Below are positions 6,241 through 6,717 of a DNA stretch of 6,717 bases, piece after piece. The stretch's first letter is position 1, and each line of letters begins with the position of its first letter. The notes beneath the pieces were generated by a model, which saw nothing but the letters and a program-made list of their open reading frames with translations, did no database searches and was not told the origin of the DNA. Where the stretch lies: the NCBI GenBank assembly GCA_900543975.1, contig UQTI01000093.1:1-6717 (forward strand). Direction: 5' to 3'. The position numbers and the translations under genes are program-made. The stretch is from an uncultured Prevotella sp. Its GTDB lineage: Bacteria; Bacteroidota; Bacteroidia; Bacteroidales; Bacteroidaceae.

Positions 6241-6546
6241 ATGATAAAATTTTTTCTATTGTTTGTGTTGATGATCTTCGGCATCGTCTTTCTGCTTGGA
6301 GGCTTGACCGTCTTCAAGGTGTTGAAAAGAATACAGGACATCAAACAACAGTTTAACAACGCCGGAAGACAAGGGCAACAACGCCATAGAAAGACTAACG
6401 GCAACAACGCTTACGGCAATAACGCTTACGACAACAGCTCTTATAACGCTGAAGGCATAAGCGACTCACGGTCACACGCTGACCGCAACAAGAAAATTAT
6501 CCCTAAAGACGAAGGCGAATATGTCGACTTTGTTGAGGAGAAATAA
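6241..6546 (+). CDS. DUF4834-like small membrane protein of unknown function
   Basis: This 101-residue protein has one N-terminal transmembrane helix (about 2-25, very hydrophobic, ending before the basic FKVLKR). A charged, low-complexity tail follows. The tail contains a five-residue repeat GNNAY-GNNAY-DNSSY (54-68), encoded by three 15-bp units, then a basic patch (RNKKIIPK, 82-89) and a conserved-looking acidic end, DEGEYVDFVEEK. The N-terminal helix plus an EGEYVDF-type C-terminus next to pssA is what I recall for the Bacteroidota family DUF4834; this assignment is from memory. The ATG at 6241 is preferred over a TTG at 6223, since it starts right at the membrane helix and follows an A+T-rich leader. 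It may be co-transcribed with psd-pssA through the repeat-bearing gap. It probably lies in the inner membrane with a disordered soluble tail; its function is unknown. Confidence 0.85.
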   Translation: MIKFFLLFVLMIFGIVFLLGGLTVFKVLKRIQDIKQQFNNAGRQGQQRHRKTNGNNAYGNNAYDNSSYNAEGISDSRSHADRNKKIIPKDEGEYVDFVEEK

Positions 6547-6569
6547 AATCATTTAAACAAAACACCCAC

Positions 6570-6630
6570 AAACCTATAGCGCAACCATACTACAAAAAAA
6601 ATTGTCAGTCGGGTTGCGCTATTTTGGTTT
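6570..6630 (+). terminator. Probable intrinsic terminator after the DUF4834-like gene
   Basis: A perfect 11-bp inverted repeat, ATAGCGCAACC (6576-6586) with GGTTGCGCTAT (6612-6622), is followed by TTTTGGTTTT. The flanking AAACC (6570-6574) and GGTTT (6626-6630) can extend the stem across a small internal loop. The 25-nt loop is long and contains its own weak stem (ACAA...TTGT). It begins about 25-30 bp past the stop codon, in the right place to end the psd-pssA-DUF4834 transcript. Confidence 0.65.
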
Positions 6631-6669
6631 TAATAATAATATATTGAACTTTCGCATATAAAAAATGGA

Positions 6670-6703
6670 AATTATCTCAAGCGAGCGTCGCCGAAGGCGG
6701 CGA
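6670..6703. repeat. Interspersed hairpin repeat, copy 2 (near right edge)
   Basis: AATTATCTCAAGC (6670-6682) is identical to 672-684 of copy 1. It is followed by a related core with a perfect stem-loop: TCGCCG (6688-6693), loop AAGG, CGGCGA (6698-6703). The core is 3 nt shorter than in copy 1. The right outer arm (a TGAGATAA-type sequence) is not present before the window ends, so the copy is either half-length or arranged differently. Confidence 0.8.
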
Positions 6704-6717
6704 ATATCCATAACCGC

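Noticed and set aside
6665..6717. Possible start of a gene (ATG at 6665, open to the window end)
   Set aside because: The frame reads straight through the dispersed hairpin repeat, giving a run of arginines. It is too short to judge, and the weak promoter-like GAACTTTC at 6646 is not convincing.

Overview
The window looks like an ordinary chromosomal housekeeping segment from a member of the Bacteroidota, most likely Bacteroidales and probably Prevotella-like. Four things point there. Two divergent promoters match the Bacteroidota pattern TTTG - 20 bp - TAnnTTTG. Start codons are preceded by A-rich leaders with no Shine-Dalgarno sequence. The gene set is dnaE, trxA, psd, pssA and a DUF4834-like small membrane protein, a neighbourhood I recall from Bacteroidales. 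The intergenic gaps are full of short 'GGCTTCGCC'-type and hairpin repeats. The genus is inference.

Layout, left to right. Positions 1-287 hold no convincing gene: a 15-bp tandem repeat array (1-150, probably running off the left edge), a long inverted repeat (150-214) and a tandem duplication (207-266). trxA (thioredoxin) lies on the minus strand at 288-602. A 229-bp gap carries a hairpin-forming interspersed repeat (672-725) and a 23-bp-period duplication that overlaps the dnaE stop codon. dnaE (replicative DNA polymerase III alpha subunit, 1237 aa) occupies 832-4545 on the minus strand. The 146-bp intergenic region 4546-4691 holds back-to-back promoters for dnaE (leftward) and psd (rightward).

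On the plus strand, psd (4692-5384) and pssA (5401-6111) are 16 bp apart and form an apparent phosphatidylethanolamine operon. PssA makes phosphatidylserine from CDP-diacylglycerol and serine, and Psd decarboxylates it to phosphatidylethanolamine. After a repeat-filled 129-bp gap comes a 101-aa DUF4834-like single-pass membrane protein (6241-6546), then a hairpin that is a plausible terminator. A second copy of the hairpin repeat sits near the right edge.

I see no mobile element, CRISPR array, tRNA or rRNA, and no new multi-gene system. The most interesting material is non-coding: the repeat families, their structures, and the way two of them overlap the stop codons of dnaE and pssA.
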